Of a stretch of DNA of 64,000 nucleotides, positions 1 to 18,980 are shown piece after piece (position 1 is the stretch's first letter; each line of letters begins with the position of its first letter). The translations under genes and the position numbers were made by a program. The DNA lies in contig CATNEN010000001.1 in the NCBI GenBank assembly GCA_950097015.1, positions 6,929,501 to 6,993,500 on the forward strand, given 5' to 3'. Below the pieces are notes generated by a model. It was not told the origin of the DNA. It saw only the letters and a list, made by a program, of their open reading frames with translations, and did not search any database. The DNA is from Macrostomum hystrix. Taxonomy: Eukaryota; Platyhelminthes; Macrostomidae.

Positions 1-856
1 TCATTAACCTAGATCTTAGATGCTTAGATTGGTCATTAACCTAGATCTTAGATGCTTAGGTTGGTCATTAACCTAGATCTTAGATGCTTAGATTGGTCAT
101 TAACCTAGATCTTAGATGCTTAGATTGGTCATTAACCTAGATCTTAGATGCCTAGATTGGTCATTAACCTAGATCTTAGATGCTTAGGTTGGTCATTAAC
201 CTAGATCTTAGATGCTTAGGTTGGTCATTAACCTAGATCTTAGATGCTTAGGTTGGTCATTAACCTAGATCTTAGATGCCTAGATTGGTCATTAACCTAG
301 ATCTTAGATGCTTAGGTTGGTCATTAACCTAGATCTTAGATGCTTAGGTTGGTCATTAACCTAGATCTTAGATGCTTAGATTGGTCATTAACCTAGATCT
401 TAGATGCTTAGGTTGGTCATTAACCTAGATCTTAGATGCTTAGGTTGGTCATTAACCTAGATCTTAGATGCTTAGATTGGTCATTAACCTAGATCTTAGA
501 TGCTTAGGTTGGTCATTAACCTAGATCTTAGATGCTTAGATTGGTCATTAACCTAGATCTTAGATGCCTAGATTGGTCATTAACCTAGATCTTAGATGCC
601 TAGATTGGTCATTAACCTAGATCTTAGATGCTTAGATTGGTCATTAACCTAGATCTTAGATGCTTAGGTTGGTCATTAACCTAGATCTTAGATGCTTAGA
701 TTGGTCATTAACCTAGGTCTTAGATGCCTTGATTGGTCATTAACCTAGATCTTAGATGCTTAGATTGGTCATTAACCTAGATCTTAGATGCTTAGGTTGG
801 TCATTAACCTAGATCTTAGATGCTTAGATTGGTCATTAACCTAGATTTTAGATGCT
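1..856. repeat. 32-bp minisatellite array
   Basis: About 27 head-to-tail copies of a 32-bp unit that begins TCATTAACCTAGATCTTAG. Copies differ mainly at two positions (GCTTAG or GCCTAG, and AGATTGG or AGGTTGG). The array runs from the window edge, so its true left end is not visible. It lies just upstream of the exon at 941 and is probably intronic. The AGATCT core is palindromic. Confidence 0.97.
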
Positions 857-940
857 TTGTCTGATCATCTCGCTCTTTGACTTAAATATTGCATTGACCA
901 CAGAGCATTTTTTATGCCATACTCGTATTTGTTTTAACAG

Positions 941-1206
941 CCTCTCGCAAGGAGGCAGTCTTCTGCAAGATCAATGAAGTCCAGCGCAAGGTCCTTGTCT
1001 ATGGCACAACTCATCGCACCTTCGGCCGAGCCCAATGGACCTCGTTGCGCAAGACTCTGCAACAGTGGCACGACAATCTGCAAGAGGTGCAGACTAGACT
1101 GCAGGTTCTGGCTCCGGGCGAACTGCCCGAGACTGCTCCGACCATTGCCGCCGCTTCGGCTAGCAGCGCTGCCAACACTGCCCAGCAATCCACCGTCAGC
1201 TCCTAG
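941..1206 (+). CDS. terminal exon of an unrecognised gene (5' part outside the window)
   Basis: A splice acceptor (GTTTTAACAG, ending at 940) is followed by an open frame in phase 2: two bases complete a codon, then 87 codons run to a TAG at 1204-1206. The peptide starts SRKEAVFCKINEVQRKVLVYG, is polar and helix-prone with a coiled-coil look in the first 55 residues (KTLQQWHDNLQEVQTRLQ), and ends in an Ala/Thr/Ser-rich tail. GC content and codon use match the CCDC12 gene downstream. An AATAAA follows at 1320-1325. I do not recognise the family. The overlapping ATG-started frame at 974 lacks this structure and looks like a shadow. Confidence 0.6.
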
Positions 1207-1319
1207 ATAGTCTCTGATTTTAGTCTCTGAACTCTATTTCACTGTTAGAATCCAATTAGTGATGTTTTGTGCTGCGCCTAAATGAAAAAATCATTTAGTT
1301 AACAGTTATTCAGATGAGA

Positions 1320-1325
1320 AATAAA
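1320..1325 (+). terminator. polyadenylation signal AATAAA
   Basis: Canonical hexamer 114 bp after the TAG of the preceding exon; it lies just before the next minisatellite starts. Confidence 0.5.
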
Positions 1326-1359
1326 AGTTCATGAAAATTAAGACTTACTTTCTAAAAAC

Positions 1360-2078
1360 TTCAGGAAGAAGTTTAAAACTTCATGGTCATTCCTGAAACT
1401 TCTAGGAACTTTCTGAAACTTCAGGGATCTTTCCGAAACTTCGGGGATCTGTCTGAAACTTCAGGAATCTACCTGAAACTTCAGGAATCTTTCTGAAACT
1501 TCAGGAATCTTTCTGTAACTTCAGGAATCTATCTGAAGCTTCAGGGGTCTATCTAAAACTTCAGGAATCTTTCTGAAACTTCAGGGATCTTTCTGAAACT
1601 TCAGGAATCTATCTGAAACATCTTTCTAAAACTTCAGGAATCTATCTGAAACTTCAGGAATCTTTTTGAAACTTCAGGAATCTTTCTGAAACTTCAGGAA
1701 TCTTTCTGAAACTTCAGGAATCTTTCTAAATCTTCAGGAATCTATCTGAAACTTCAGGAATCTTTCTGAAACTTCAGGAATCTTTCTGAAACTTCAGGAA
1801 TCTATCTGAAGCTTCAGGGGTCTTTCTGAAACTTCAGGAATCTTTCTGAAACTTCAGGGATCTTTCTGAAACTTCGGGGATCTTTCTGAAACTTCAGGGA
1901 TCTATCTGAAGCTTCAGGGGTCTATCTGAAACTTCAGGACTCTTTCTGAAACTTCAGGGATCTTTCCGAAACTTCCGGGATCTTTCTGAAACTTCAGGAA
2001 TCTTTCTGAAACTTCAGGGATCTTTCTGAAACTTCAGGGATCTTTCCGAAACTTCGGGGATCTTTCTGAAACCATAGG
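1360..2078. repeat. 20-bp minisatellite array (GAAACTTCAGGAATCTTTCT type)
   Basis: About 35 copies of a 20-bp unit. Each contains the inverted pair CTGAA-AC-TTCAG, so every unit could form a 5-bp stem, and TTCAG/CTGAA also pair across units. A related array with a slightly different unit lies at 2775-3245. Confidence 0.95.
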
Positions 2079-2774
2079 AATATTTATAATCTTTTTGAAA
2101 CCTGAAACAATTTAGCAAGTTTAAGAACTGCTCTTTGTTCCTTGAGTTAGTCTAATTTCATTGTTGTGGTGTCTTTGTTTGTAAGTCCACTTATAAACTG
2201 GGAAGTGGAAATAATCCATCTACCCCACTTCATTTCCGAAATATACGTGTCTGAAGATTTAGAATTTAAGGCCTAATTTTGTTTTCATTCGTTCTTTACA
2301 AGACTAACAATGATAATATGATTATTATAATTAATAATATGCTTCCTTCGTTCGAATGTGGGTCACCATAGAGTGTCAGCTATTTCGTTATGAACGCTTG
2401 AGACACAAAGAAAGACTTATTATAAAATCCTAACCATTTATTAAGTACCGTTATATGCTTATTTAACATGGCATTATTATAATCATCAGTTGTCATGCTC
2501 GATTGAAACATTTATTTTGTGTTAACTACTTATATTTTTGTGAGATTTTAAATTAACTTGAACTGGTTTGGAGTGCTTTGAAGTGTTTGTTTATTTGTTT
2601 AAATTGGCTAAAGAGTTGTCAATGTGAATTAAACAATAACTATTAAATGAACGGCAACTAAAAACTGTTTGCCATAGAGACAGTTGCTCTCTGTGTACTG
2701 ATGGACAAAAACATTCTCTTTATTGTCATTTATTATTGACATTTAATAACTTTTATCCCTTTATTATAAGTGGC
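2079..2774. other. AT-rich spacer, no gene seen
   Basis: This sequence separates two related 20-bp arrays. I see no convincing open frame, RNA gene or mobile-element end. Confidence 0.5.
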
Positions 2775-3245
2775 TAGAACTTCGGACTTCTAAAAACTTC
2801 AGGACTCAGTTAGGAACTTCAGTTATCTGATTGAAACTTCAGGAATCTGATTTAAACTTCAGGAATCTGATTTAAACTTCAGGAATCTGATAGAAACTTC
2901 AGGATTCTGATTGAAACTTCAGGATTCTGATTGAAACTTCAGGACTCAGTTAGGAACTTCAGTAATCTGATTGAAACTTCAGAAATCTGATTGAAACTTC
3001 AGGAATCTGATTTAAACTTCAGGACTCAGTTAGGAACTTCAGAAATCAGATTTAAACTTCAGGAATCTGATAGAAACTTCAGGATTCTAATTGAAACTTC
3101 AGGATTCTGATTGAAACAGGACTCAGGACTCAGTTAGGAACTTCAGGAATCATTTTCAAAGCTTCTATAATCTTTCTGAAACTTCAGGGGTCTTTCTGAA
3201 ACTCTAGGGATCTTTTTAAAACTTTAGGAATCTATTTAAAACCTC
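2775..3245. repeat. 20-bp minisatellite array (GATTGAAACTTCAGGAATCT type)
   Basis: About 23 copies related to the array at 1360-2078. They share the ACTTCAGGA core but have GATTG or GATTT in place of TTTCTG. A longer variant (ACTCAGTTAGGAACTTCAG) recurs inside at intervals, a hint of higher-order structure. It ends about 30 bp before the CCDC12 splice acceptor. Confidence 0.95.
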
Positions 3246-3270
3246 TTTCTACATAATCCGATTTGATTAA

Positions 3271-3278
3271 CATTTCAG
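3271..3278 (+). promoter_or_regulatory. 3' splice acceptor just before the CCDC12 start
   Basis: CATTTCAG ends 7 bp before the ATG, with no in-frame coding upstream. It is either the acceptor of a 5'UTR intron that contains the array at 2775-3245, or a spliced-leader acceptor. The sequence alone cannot decide. Confidence 0.45.
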
Positions 3279-3285
3279 TGGCATC

Positions 3286-3825
3286 ATGACATCAACAGAC
3301 AACAACAACACATCCAACTTGACTGCCGACGAAGCCTCTTTGGTTGCAGCCTCCGGGCACGAGGAGGCCCTTCGCCGCAAGGCTCGCCTACAGAAGCTTC
3401 GCCAACGCCAATTGAATCCTGAGTCCTCCACACCGGATGACGATCAATCAGTTACCGGCCTTCCGCCTGCCCTGCTGCCAGTGTTTCGCAACTACAAGCC
3501 CGACACCGAGCAGCTCGCCGCCGGTCACCTGCCGGCGCCAAATCTGGTGGATGTCGAATCTAGACTCGGCGATCAATTGAAAGCCGCCGAGCCTAAGCCG
3601 CTGCTGACTGCGGACTCGGACATCACAGCTATCGCGCCTAAGAAACCCGACTGGGATTTGAAACGCGGCGCCGAGAAACGACTAGCCAAATTGGAGCGAC
3701 GTACTCAACGAGTCATCGCTGAATTACTGCGCGAAAGATTGTCCAAGCAGAGCGACCCGGAGAGTCTCATGCAGGCCGTCAACGCTGCCGCTGAACAGCC
3801 CGGCAGCTGGCGACCCGCTAACTGA
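3286..3825 (+). CDS. CCDC12: CCDC12 / Cwf18 family spliceosome protein
   Basis: Intronless frame of 179 residues. Residues 25-40 (HEEALRRKARLQKLRQR) match the N-terminal helix of CCDC12. A middle segment reads FRNYKPDTEQL. Residues 115-150 contain APKKPDWDLKRGAEKRLAKL followed by ERRTQRVIAELLRERL, the family's most conserved stretch. The end (AVNAAAEQ) also fits. CCDC12/Cwf18 is a component of the activated spliceosome in the nucleus; vertebrate CCDC12 is about 166 residues, so this is full length. The ATG at 3286 is the first after an acceptor-like TTTCAG ending at 3278. Because a complete start codon follows the acceptor, it could be a trans-splicing site or the end of a 5'UTR intron. The N terminus is longer and Thr/Asn-rich compared with the human protein. 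Confidence 0.93.
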   Translation: MTSTDNNNTSNLTADEASLVAASGHEEALRRKARLQKLRQRQLNPESSTPDDDQSVTGLPPALLPVFRNYKPDTEQLAAGHLPAPNLVDVESRLGDQLKAAEPKPLLTADSDITAIAPKKPDWDLKRGAEKRLAKLERRTQRVIAELLRERLSKQSDPESLMQAVNAAAEQPGSWRPAN

Positions 3826-3879
3826 CGAGACTGATTGTTTGGGATTGCGGAATCTTGGGTATACTGTTCCTAGATATTA

Positions 3880-4515
3880 GGTCGGATTTCTCCTTGGGAT
3901 TTTCGTCTAATGGGGTGAGGTCTCTCCTTGAGATTATCGTCTAATGGGTGAGATCTCTCCTTGAGGTTGTCGGCTGATGGGGTGAGATCTCTCCTTGAGA
4001 TTATCGTCTAATGGGTGAGATCTCTCCTTGAGATTATCGTCTAATGGGGTGAGGTGTCTCCTTGAGATTATCGTCTAATGGGTGAGATCTCTCCTTGAGA
4101 TTATCGTCTAATGGGGTGAGGTGTCTCCTTGAGGTTATCGTCTAATGGGTGAGATCTCTCCTTGAGGTTATCGTCTAATGGGTGAGATCTCTCCTTGAGG
4201 TTATCGTCTAATGGTTGAGATCTCTCCTTGAGGTTATCGTCTAATGAGTGAGATCTCTCCTTGAGGTTATCGTCTAATGGGTGAGGTCTCTCCTTGAGGT
4301 TATCGTCTAATGAGTGAGATCTCTCCTTGAGATTATCGTCTAATGGGTGAGATCTCTCCTTGAGATTATCGTCTAATGAGTGAGATCTCTCCTTGGGATT
4401 ATCGGCTAATGAGTGAGATCTCTCCTTGAGATTATCGTCCAATGGATGAGATTTCTTATTGAGGTCATCATTTAATAGGGTGAGAGTTCTCCTTGAGATT
4501 ATTTATTAATGGGTT
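3880..4515. repeat. 33-bp minisatellite array
   Basis: About 19 copies of a 33-bp unit built on GAGATCTCTCCTTGAG followed by ATTATCGTCTAATGGGT. Because 33 is a multiple of 3 and the unit has no stop in one minus frame, an 11-residue periodic false ORF appears (4101-4442). The array starts only 55 bp after the CCDC12 stop, so it may lie in the 3'UTR: the first AATAAA downstream is at 4828. Confidence 0.95.
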
Positions 4516-5029
4516 CTCTATTAAGTGGTTGAGATTTCTCACTGAGACTCTCATTCGACTGGTCTTAAGAATTTTCACAATTTTTCTTTTTCTTAGTAGG
4601 CTGGGTGTTTTTACTAGTAAACTTGTAATTTTCTGGCAAAATAGAGATTGAAAGTGCATTGCATTTTTTGTTTTACTTTTCGAGTACATGTGTTTGCCTG
4701 TTCAGCTCTTACTAGTATTTGTCGTCTGTATTGTAAGGCTCGTTAGTTCGGTGTCAAACTTGCAAATCCCTTTCAATGACTATTTGAATATATATTCTAC
4801 TCGTACTTACTGGAATTAGCCTGTGTAAATAAATCTGCGACTCAATATTATACTCACAGTTAATCTCAAATCTAGAATGTATATTTCGAATCGAATTTAA
4901 GACCTTCAACATTTATTTTTTAAAATACGAACCTACATTCTACTACAAGTAGTCACAACGAGCGTCAACGGTAAAAAACTCAGCAGAAAACAATATAAAA
5001 ATCGTATCTCTTATCTGCTACATCTAATG
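4516..5029. other. AT-rich spacer, no gene seen
   Basis: Between two arrays. It contains an AATAAA at 4828-4833 that could serve CCDC12 but no convincing coding sequence. Confidence 0.4.
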
Positions 5030-6310
5030 GATGGGATCCATGACTGACCGGTAAAATCATATTTAACTGTTGAAATCCATGCCTTAACCGGTGAGATCCA
5101 TGCCTTAACTGTTGAGATCCATGTCTTAACCAGTGAGATCCATGCCTTAACCAGTGAGATCCATGTCTTAACCGGTGAGATCCATGCCTTAACTATTGAG
5201 ATCCATGCCTTAACCGGTGAGATCCATGCCTTAACTGTTGAGATCCATGTCTTAACCAGTGAGATCCATGCCTTAACCAGTGAGATCCATGCCTTAACCG
5301 GTGAGATCCATGTCTTAACCGGTGAGATCCATGCCTTAACTATTGAGATCCATGCCTTAACTATTGAGATCCATGCCTTAACCGGTGAGATCCATGCCTT
5401 AACCGGTGAGATCCATGCCTTAACCAGTGAGATCCATGCCTTAACCGGTGAGATCCATGTCTTAACCAGTGAGATCCATGCCTTAACCAGTGAGATCCAT
5501 GCCTTAACCGGTGAGATCCATGTCTTAACCGGTGAGATCCATGCCTTAACTATTGAGATCCATGCCTTAACTATTGAGATCCATGCCTTAACTATTGAGA
5601 TCCATGCCTTAACCGGTGAGATCCATGCCTTAACCGGTGAGATCCATGCCTTAACCAGTGAGATCCATGCCTTAACCGGTGAGATCCATGTCTTAACCAG
5701 TGAGATCCATGCCTTAACCAGTGAGATCCATGCCTTAACCAGTGAGATCCATGCCTTAACCAGTGAGATCCATGCCTTAACTATTGAGATCCATGCCTTA
5801 ACCAGTGAGATCCATGCCTTAACCGGTGAGATCCATGTCTTAACCAGTGAGATCCATGCCTTAACCAGTGAGATCCATGCCTTAACCGGTGAGATCCATG
5901 TCTTAACCGGTGAGATCCATGCCTTAACTATTGAGATCCATGCCTTAACTATTGAGATCCATGCCTTAACTATTGAGATCCATGCCTTAACCGGTGAGAT
6001 CCATGCCTTAACCGGTGAGATCCATGCCTTAACCGGTGAGATCCATGCCTTAACCGGTGAGATCCATGCCTTAACCAGTGAGATCCATGCCTTAACCGGT
6101 GAGATCCATGTCTTAACCAGTGAGATCCATGCCTTAACCAGTGAGATCCATGCCTTAACCAGTGAGATCCATGCCTTAACCAGTGAGATCCATGCCTTAA
6201 CCAGTGAGATCCATGCCTTAACCAGTGAGATCCATGCCTTAACCAGTGAGATCCATGTAGATTTGTTTCAAACCGATGAGATCCAAGTCTAACAGGGGAG
6301 ATCCGTGTGT
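5030..6310. repeat. 21-bp minisatellite with higher-order repeats
   Basis: About 58 copies of a 21-bp unit GAGATCCATGCCTTAACCAGT. Variants are CCGGT, CCAGT, CTATT or CTGTT at the end and GCC or GTC in the middle. The order of variants is not random: a block of 10-11 monomers (GTC-CCAGT, GCC-CCAGT, GCC-CCGGT, GTC-CCGGT, two or three CTATT, two to four CCGGT, CCAGT, CCGGT) recurs at least three times, starting near 5245, 5460 and 5840. Confidence 0.96.
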
Positions 6311-6751
6311 AAAAAAATTCTATTAGATTATTAACCGGTGAAATAACTGTCTGGATGCGTTACTATCCTGTGGGATAAACTCGTGGGCTACACATCCGAC
6401 AACAAAAAATGGCACATTTTCAAAAGAAAATTTCAGAGAAACCTATTAACGCATTATTATTGTTGAAAACAAAATTTAGAAGCTAAAAGTCAGGACTTTT
6501 TTACTTTTGTCTGTTCGTTCAGGTTTCAAATGACTGAATTAAATTGTCTCATAAATGTCAATCATAAATCATCATTTTATCTTATCTTTATATCCAAATC
6601 TCTTTGATGGCACCTTTGTGTGGGTCTAATTTATGAATCGATTGAATCCGTTTATTGATCATTAAGCGTTTAATTCTAAGTGTTTAAAATGCGCGATCAG
6701 GTTTCAAAATGTAACACGACACACCGCCAAACCACTAGCGACTGCTAGTTC
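6311..6751. other. AT-rich upstream region of the Ly6-like gene
   Basis: No open frame of note. The TATA box of the next gene lies at its right end. Confidence 0.4.
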
Positions 6752-6758
6752 TATAAAA
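6752..6758 (+). promoter_or_regulatory. TATA box of the Ly6-like gene
   Basis: TATAAAA, 114 bp upstream of the ATG at 6872. A start site about 30 bp downstream would give an 85-90 base 5'UTR. Confidence 0.6.
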
Positions 6759-6871
6759 GCATACGCCTGTGTATAGCTCATCAAATTGGTTTCCTTCTCT
6801 TTGATTTCTAAACAGGACAGAACTATACAATATTAGTTCGATTCACAAATTAATTCAACAATTTAAACACC

Positions 6872-9316
6872 ATGTTTCGGCTTTTCACTTATGCAAATCG
6901 GCTCATGTTGACTATGCTGGTCATGCTGACGGGTGAGCATTGTGTTCCTCTAACTGCTTTAGTGTGCATCGATTTTAGTCCTTAGAAAGTGGGGTTGAAA
7001 GTCAGGGGTTCGATTCCCGAATCCACTGGAAAAATGTGTGTCCTTTAGCAGACACTTAACTGTATATTGCTTCAGTTCACCCATCTGTTAAATAAATTAT
7101 CAGCATCAGCTGGGGTAATTGAGGGTGGGTGTGGGGTCCCCCCAGTCCATGGACTGAACAGCCGTACGCAGCCTTCAGATGCGCCGCGCAAAAGCTGCGG
7201 CTGTGCTGTCGGCTGCACACCTGACCTGATCGGGGCGGGCGTAATTTGAAAAGAGCTTTCGATCACAGAATCATGAATGAACAGAAATAACACACTATAA
7301 CAAATAACAAGAAATAACACACTATAACAAATAACAAGAAATAACTAATTATAACAGCACCTGTCAGATAAGAACAGCACCTGTCAGATAAGAACAGCAC
7401 CTGCTAGATAATAACAGCACCTGTTAGATAAGAACAGCACCTGTCAGATAAGAACAGAACCTGTCAGATAAGAACAGCACCTGTTAGATAAGAACAGCAC
7501 CTGTTAGATAAGAACAGTACCTGTTAGATAAGAACAGCACCTGTCAGATAAGAACAGCACCTGTTAGATAAGAACAGTACCTGTTAGATAATAACAGCAC
7601 CTGTTAGATAAGAACAGCACCTGTTAGATAATAACAGTACCTGTTAGATAAGAACAGCACCTATCAGATAATAACAGCACCTGTTAGATAAGAACAGCAC
7701 CTGTCAGATAATAACAGTACCTGTTAGATAAGAACAGCACCTGTCAGATAATAACAGCACCTGTTAGATAAGAACAGCACCTGTCAGATAAGAGCAGCAC
7801 CTGTTAGATATAGAACAGCACCTGTTAGGTAATAACAGTACCTGTCAGATAAGAGCAGCACCTGTTAGATAAGAACAGCACCTGTTAGATGTAAGAGCAG
7901 CACCTGTTAGATAAGAACAGTACCTGTTAGATAAGAGCAGCACCTGTTAGATATATGTAATCTCACTTTCGTTCATTTCAGTTTCGGAGGCCGACATCAA
8001 CTGCTGGTCGCGCACAATTTCCTCCCATTCTGGCAACGGCACCAGCGCCAGCTGCACTGGGACTTCAGCCTGCTATTCCTACACTTTGGATATGGTTTTC
8101 TTATTTTGTTCAACTATTTTTGTTGAAATATTTTCATATCGCTACTTTAAGTAGAGGATTTTGCTTATTCCTAAAATCTAATTACAGGTAAATTTAGCAG
8201 GCTGTGGCAGTTGCAGCGGACTGCCAAACACCTTTGCCGACTGTTTTGTCTGCAGCTCACCATTTTGTAACACCTTGACTCCGTCCGTGATTTCCTGCTA
8301 CTTTCGTTCATCATCCACTGCTGCCGGAAGCAATGGCAGTCTAATTGCCTGCGCCACTGGTGTGAACAGCTGCTACGCCTACTCAGCAGGCTCTGTGAGT
8401 GGCCTTTGATAGCATCTACCTGTAGTTGGGCAAACTGATGGATCCAGCATCTGAACATATTTACTCAACACCTGAACTCTTGTGTCTAACACCTGAACTC
8501 TCATGTCTAACACCTGAACTTTTGTGTCTAACACCTGAACTCTTATGTCTAACACCTGAACTTTTGTGTCTAACACCTGAACTCTCATGTCTAACACCTG
8601 AACTCCGTTTTCTTGACCGTCCCAGATTCAATACGCCGGCTGCGGTGTATGTAACGCCAACACCAGCTCTGACTGTGTTGTCTGCGGAGGCGCCAACGGC
8701 TGCAACACGATTGGGCCGTCCAACATCAGCTGCTTCTATCGCAACTCGGTCAATCCGTTGTCGAGTGGTAGCGCCGATGCTAACGGCACGTTGATCGCCT
8801 GCGGTAGAGGCGTGCTGTCCTGCTACAACTATAGCACTGGATCGGTGAGTGACAGATGATTGGCTGCATGGTTGCGAACACAGAGCTTCCTTAAACTTTA
8901 TTTAAGCACGCATATGCTTGAACTAAAATATAGAGAATTTATACAGTTTTCTAAGAAAAAAACTTTTTGAAAATATGTTTTACGATACGGAAGTTAACAG
9001 TTTTTTTCTTCAAGTGGTGCTAGTTAGAATTTCCAATCTGCCCAGTGTATTTTCGGACAGCCAGTCAATATTGGTAAATTTGCTGTTTATCGCAATAACA
9101 AAACTTGTACAGTTCAGCTACGCTGGTTGCGGCTCGTGCACTCCCGCGATGACGCAACAGTTCGGCTGCGTCACCTGCGACTCCAATAGTCGATGCAACT
9201 TTGTTGACGTAGACGGGTTTTTGCCGAAATCAAAATCATCGCCAACAGTTTTAAAGCCGTTTCGTTGGCCCGTGATTGGCTGCATTCTAATTATTGGTTT
9301 TGTTATAACAGGCTAA
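6872..9316 (+). CDS. three-domain Ly6/uPAR-like cell-surface protein, probably GPI-anchored
   Basis: Five-exon model: 6872-6932, 7982-8094, 8188-8394, 8626-8844 and 9113-9316; 267 residues. The first intron is phase 1, the other three are phase 0. Exon 1 encodes a signal peptide (MFRLFTYANRLMLTMLVML). Three Cys-rich repeats follow. Each starts ISC(Y/F)-like, has a CY.Y segment, then AGCG(S/V)C, then a C..C pair, and ends CN: about eight cysteines with the terminal Cys-Asn that is typical of LU (three-finger) domains. Every LU repeat is split by an intron at the same place, just before the AGCGxC motif. The tail has a basic/Pro stretch and ends in a hydrophobic run (PVIGCILIIGFVITG), as expected for a GPI signal or a membrane anchor. 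The donor of exon 2 (GTTTTC) is weak but fits the phase and the repeat alignment. Introns 1 and 3 carry minisatellites and intron 1 a SINE. The ligand is unknown. Confidence 0.78.
6975..7250 (+). mobile_element. composite SINE, 5'-truncated copy
   Basis: Starts in the second tRNA-like head (box B GGTTCGATTCC at about 7006), then the body and the conserved 3' segment around AGTCCATGGACTGAACAG. It ends at GGCGGGCGTAATTT. It lies in intron 1 of the Ly6-like gene, in the gene's orientation. Confidence 0.8.
7335..7955. repeat. 20-bp minisatellite in intron 1 of the Ly6-like gene
   Basis: About 30 copies of AACAGCACCTGTTAGATAAG with C/T and A/G variants. Each unit contains CACCTG, an E-box-type hexamer. 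The array ends about 25 bp before the splice acceptor at 7981. It is preceded by a short duplicated ACACACTATAACAAATAAC motif (about 7288-7345). Confidence 0.96.
8464..8605. repeat. 21-bp minisatellite in intron 3 of the Ly6-like gene
   Basis: Seven copies of CTAACACCTGAACTCTCATGT with small changes. They fill most of the 231-bp intron between exons 3 and 4. A periodic false ORF on the plus strand results from the 21-bp unit. Confidence 0.93.
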
Positions 9317-9321
9317 ATAAA
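9316..9321 (+). terminator. polyadenylation signal AATAAA
   Basis: It overlaps the stop codon of the Ly6-like gene. A second AATAAA occurs about 25 bp further on. Confidence 0.5.
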
Positions 9322-10181
9322 GGGTGATATGCTCAAACAAAAATAAAAAGGACCTACGTTTATTGAGAAATATCTAATGTAAATGCTAAAAATGTATATT
9401 CAGAAGATAATACAATTTAATATTGATATAATTAATTTTTTAATATACGTCGTTTTCACTTTAAAAGTTCCATATGCAATTAAAAGTTTTTTTGTTTTTG
9501 TTATTCTGTTTTTATTATCTATTTAAATAAAAATACGAATTTAATATATAATGTATAACAAGAAACATCATTCAATTTGTTAGTTTTTGCTATTTTTATG
9601 CGATTCGAATAAAATTTTATCTGTTTGAAAGTTTTCAAGCAGTTTTTGTTCACTAAAAGTTCACATTGAAAGTCTACCACTCTACCTGAATGTACTCGAA
9701 CTACACTAAAGCACAGCGAAAGTACACTTGCCTGTATGTAGTTTAAGCGCAATCATTTATATTCTCTTGTTATAGTTCTTTTTAATTTTCATTCTAACAT
9801 TTTTCTAAATATACCATATTTCTACTATAAGTAGTTTGTTGATAAAAGCTGTTTGTTGGTTGTAAAACAGTAGTCTAAAACATTTTCTGTTTCACCTTAC
9901 GATTAAATTTTGAACTGAGTTTAAGACATTGTCACCTGTTAGACAGTGCCATCACACACTGGAATCAGTGTTCACCTGTTATACAGTGATAAAATCGTAA
10001 CCACAATGTCCACAGCCAATCAGACGAGATTTGAAACTCGAAGTGGAGAAATTGCGAATTTCGAGACCTTTTCAATTTCGGCCAATCAGGAATACAAACT
10101 GACTGTTAAGTTTTTTGCGAAAATTTAGGATAAAGCCAAGTTTTTTGAGCATATTGTCATCTAAAAAACGACCAAGAAACA
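9322..10181. other. AT-rich spacer between the Ly6-like and EGR genes
   Basis: No gene is seen. Two diverged units resembling the EGR intron-2 minisatellite (CACCTGTTAGACAGTG near 9930 and CACCTGTTATACAGTG near 9973) lie about 210-250 bp upstream of the EGR start codon. Confidence 0.5.
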
Positions 10182-18729
<8,548 letters not shown>

Positions 18730-18947
18730 AAATGTTAACACATGTGTACTGTGTACAGAATCCAAAGACTGTGTACTGCTGTTCAGTCCGTGGACTGGAA
18801 AGGGCCACCAAATCTACCAAAATGTCTACCCGAGCTAGCTATTACGAGTATACGTTCGTAGCAACTTTTTTACAGCTGGCAAAAGTGAACTAGGGAATTT
18901 AGTGTCTTCCTCAGGAACCATGACAAATAAATTAAATAATAATAGAA

Positions 18948-18980
<33 letters not shown>

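Noticed and set aside
5030-6310. Possible CRISPR-like array
   Set aside because: Units are directly adjacent without unique spacers and the genome is eukaryotic. The same holds for the other arrays.
6975-7050. Possible functional tRNA gene at SINE heads
   Set aside because: Box B is good but the arms do not pair into a full cloverleaf, and the same sequence recurs with a SINE body.
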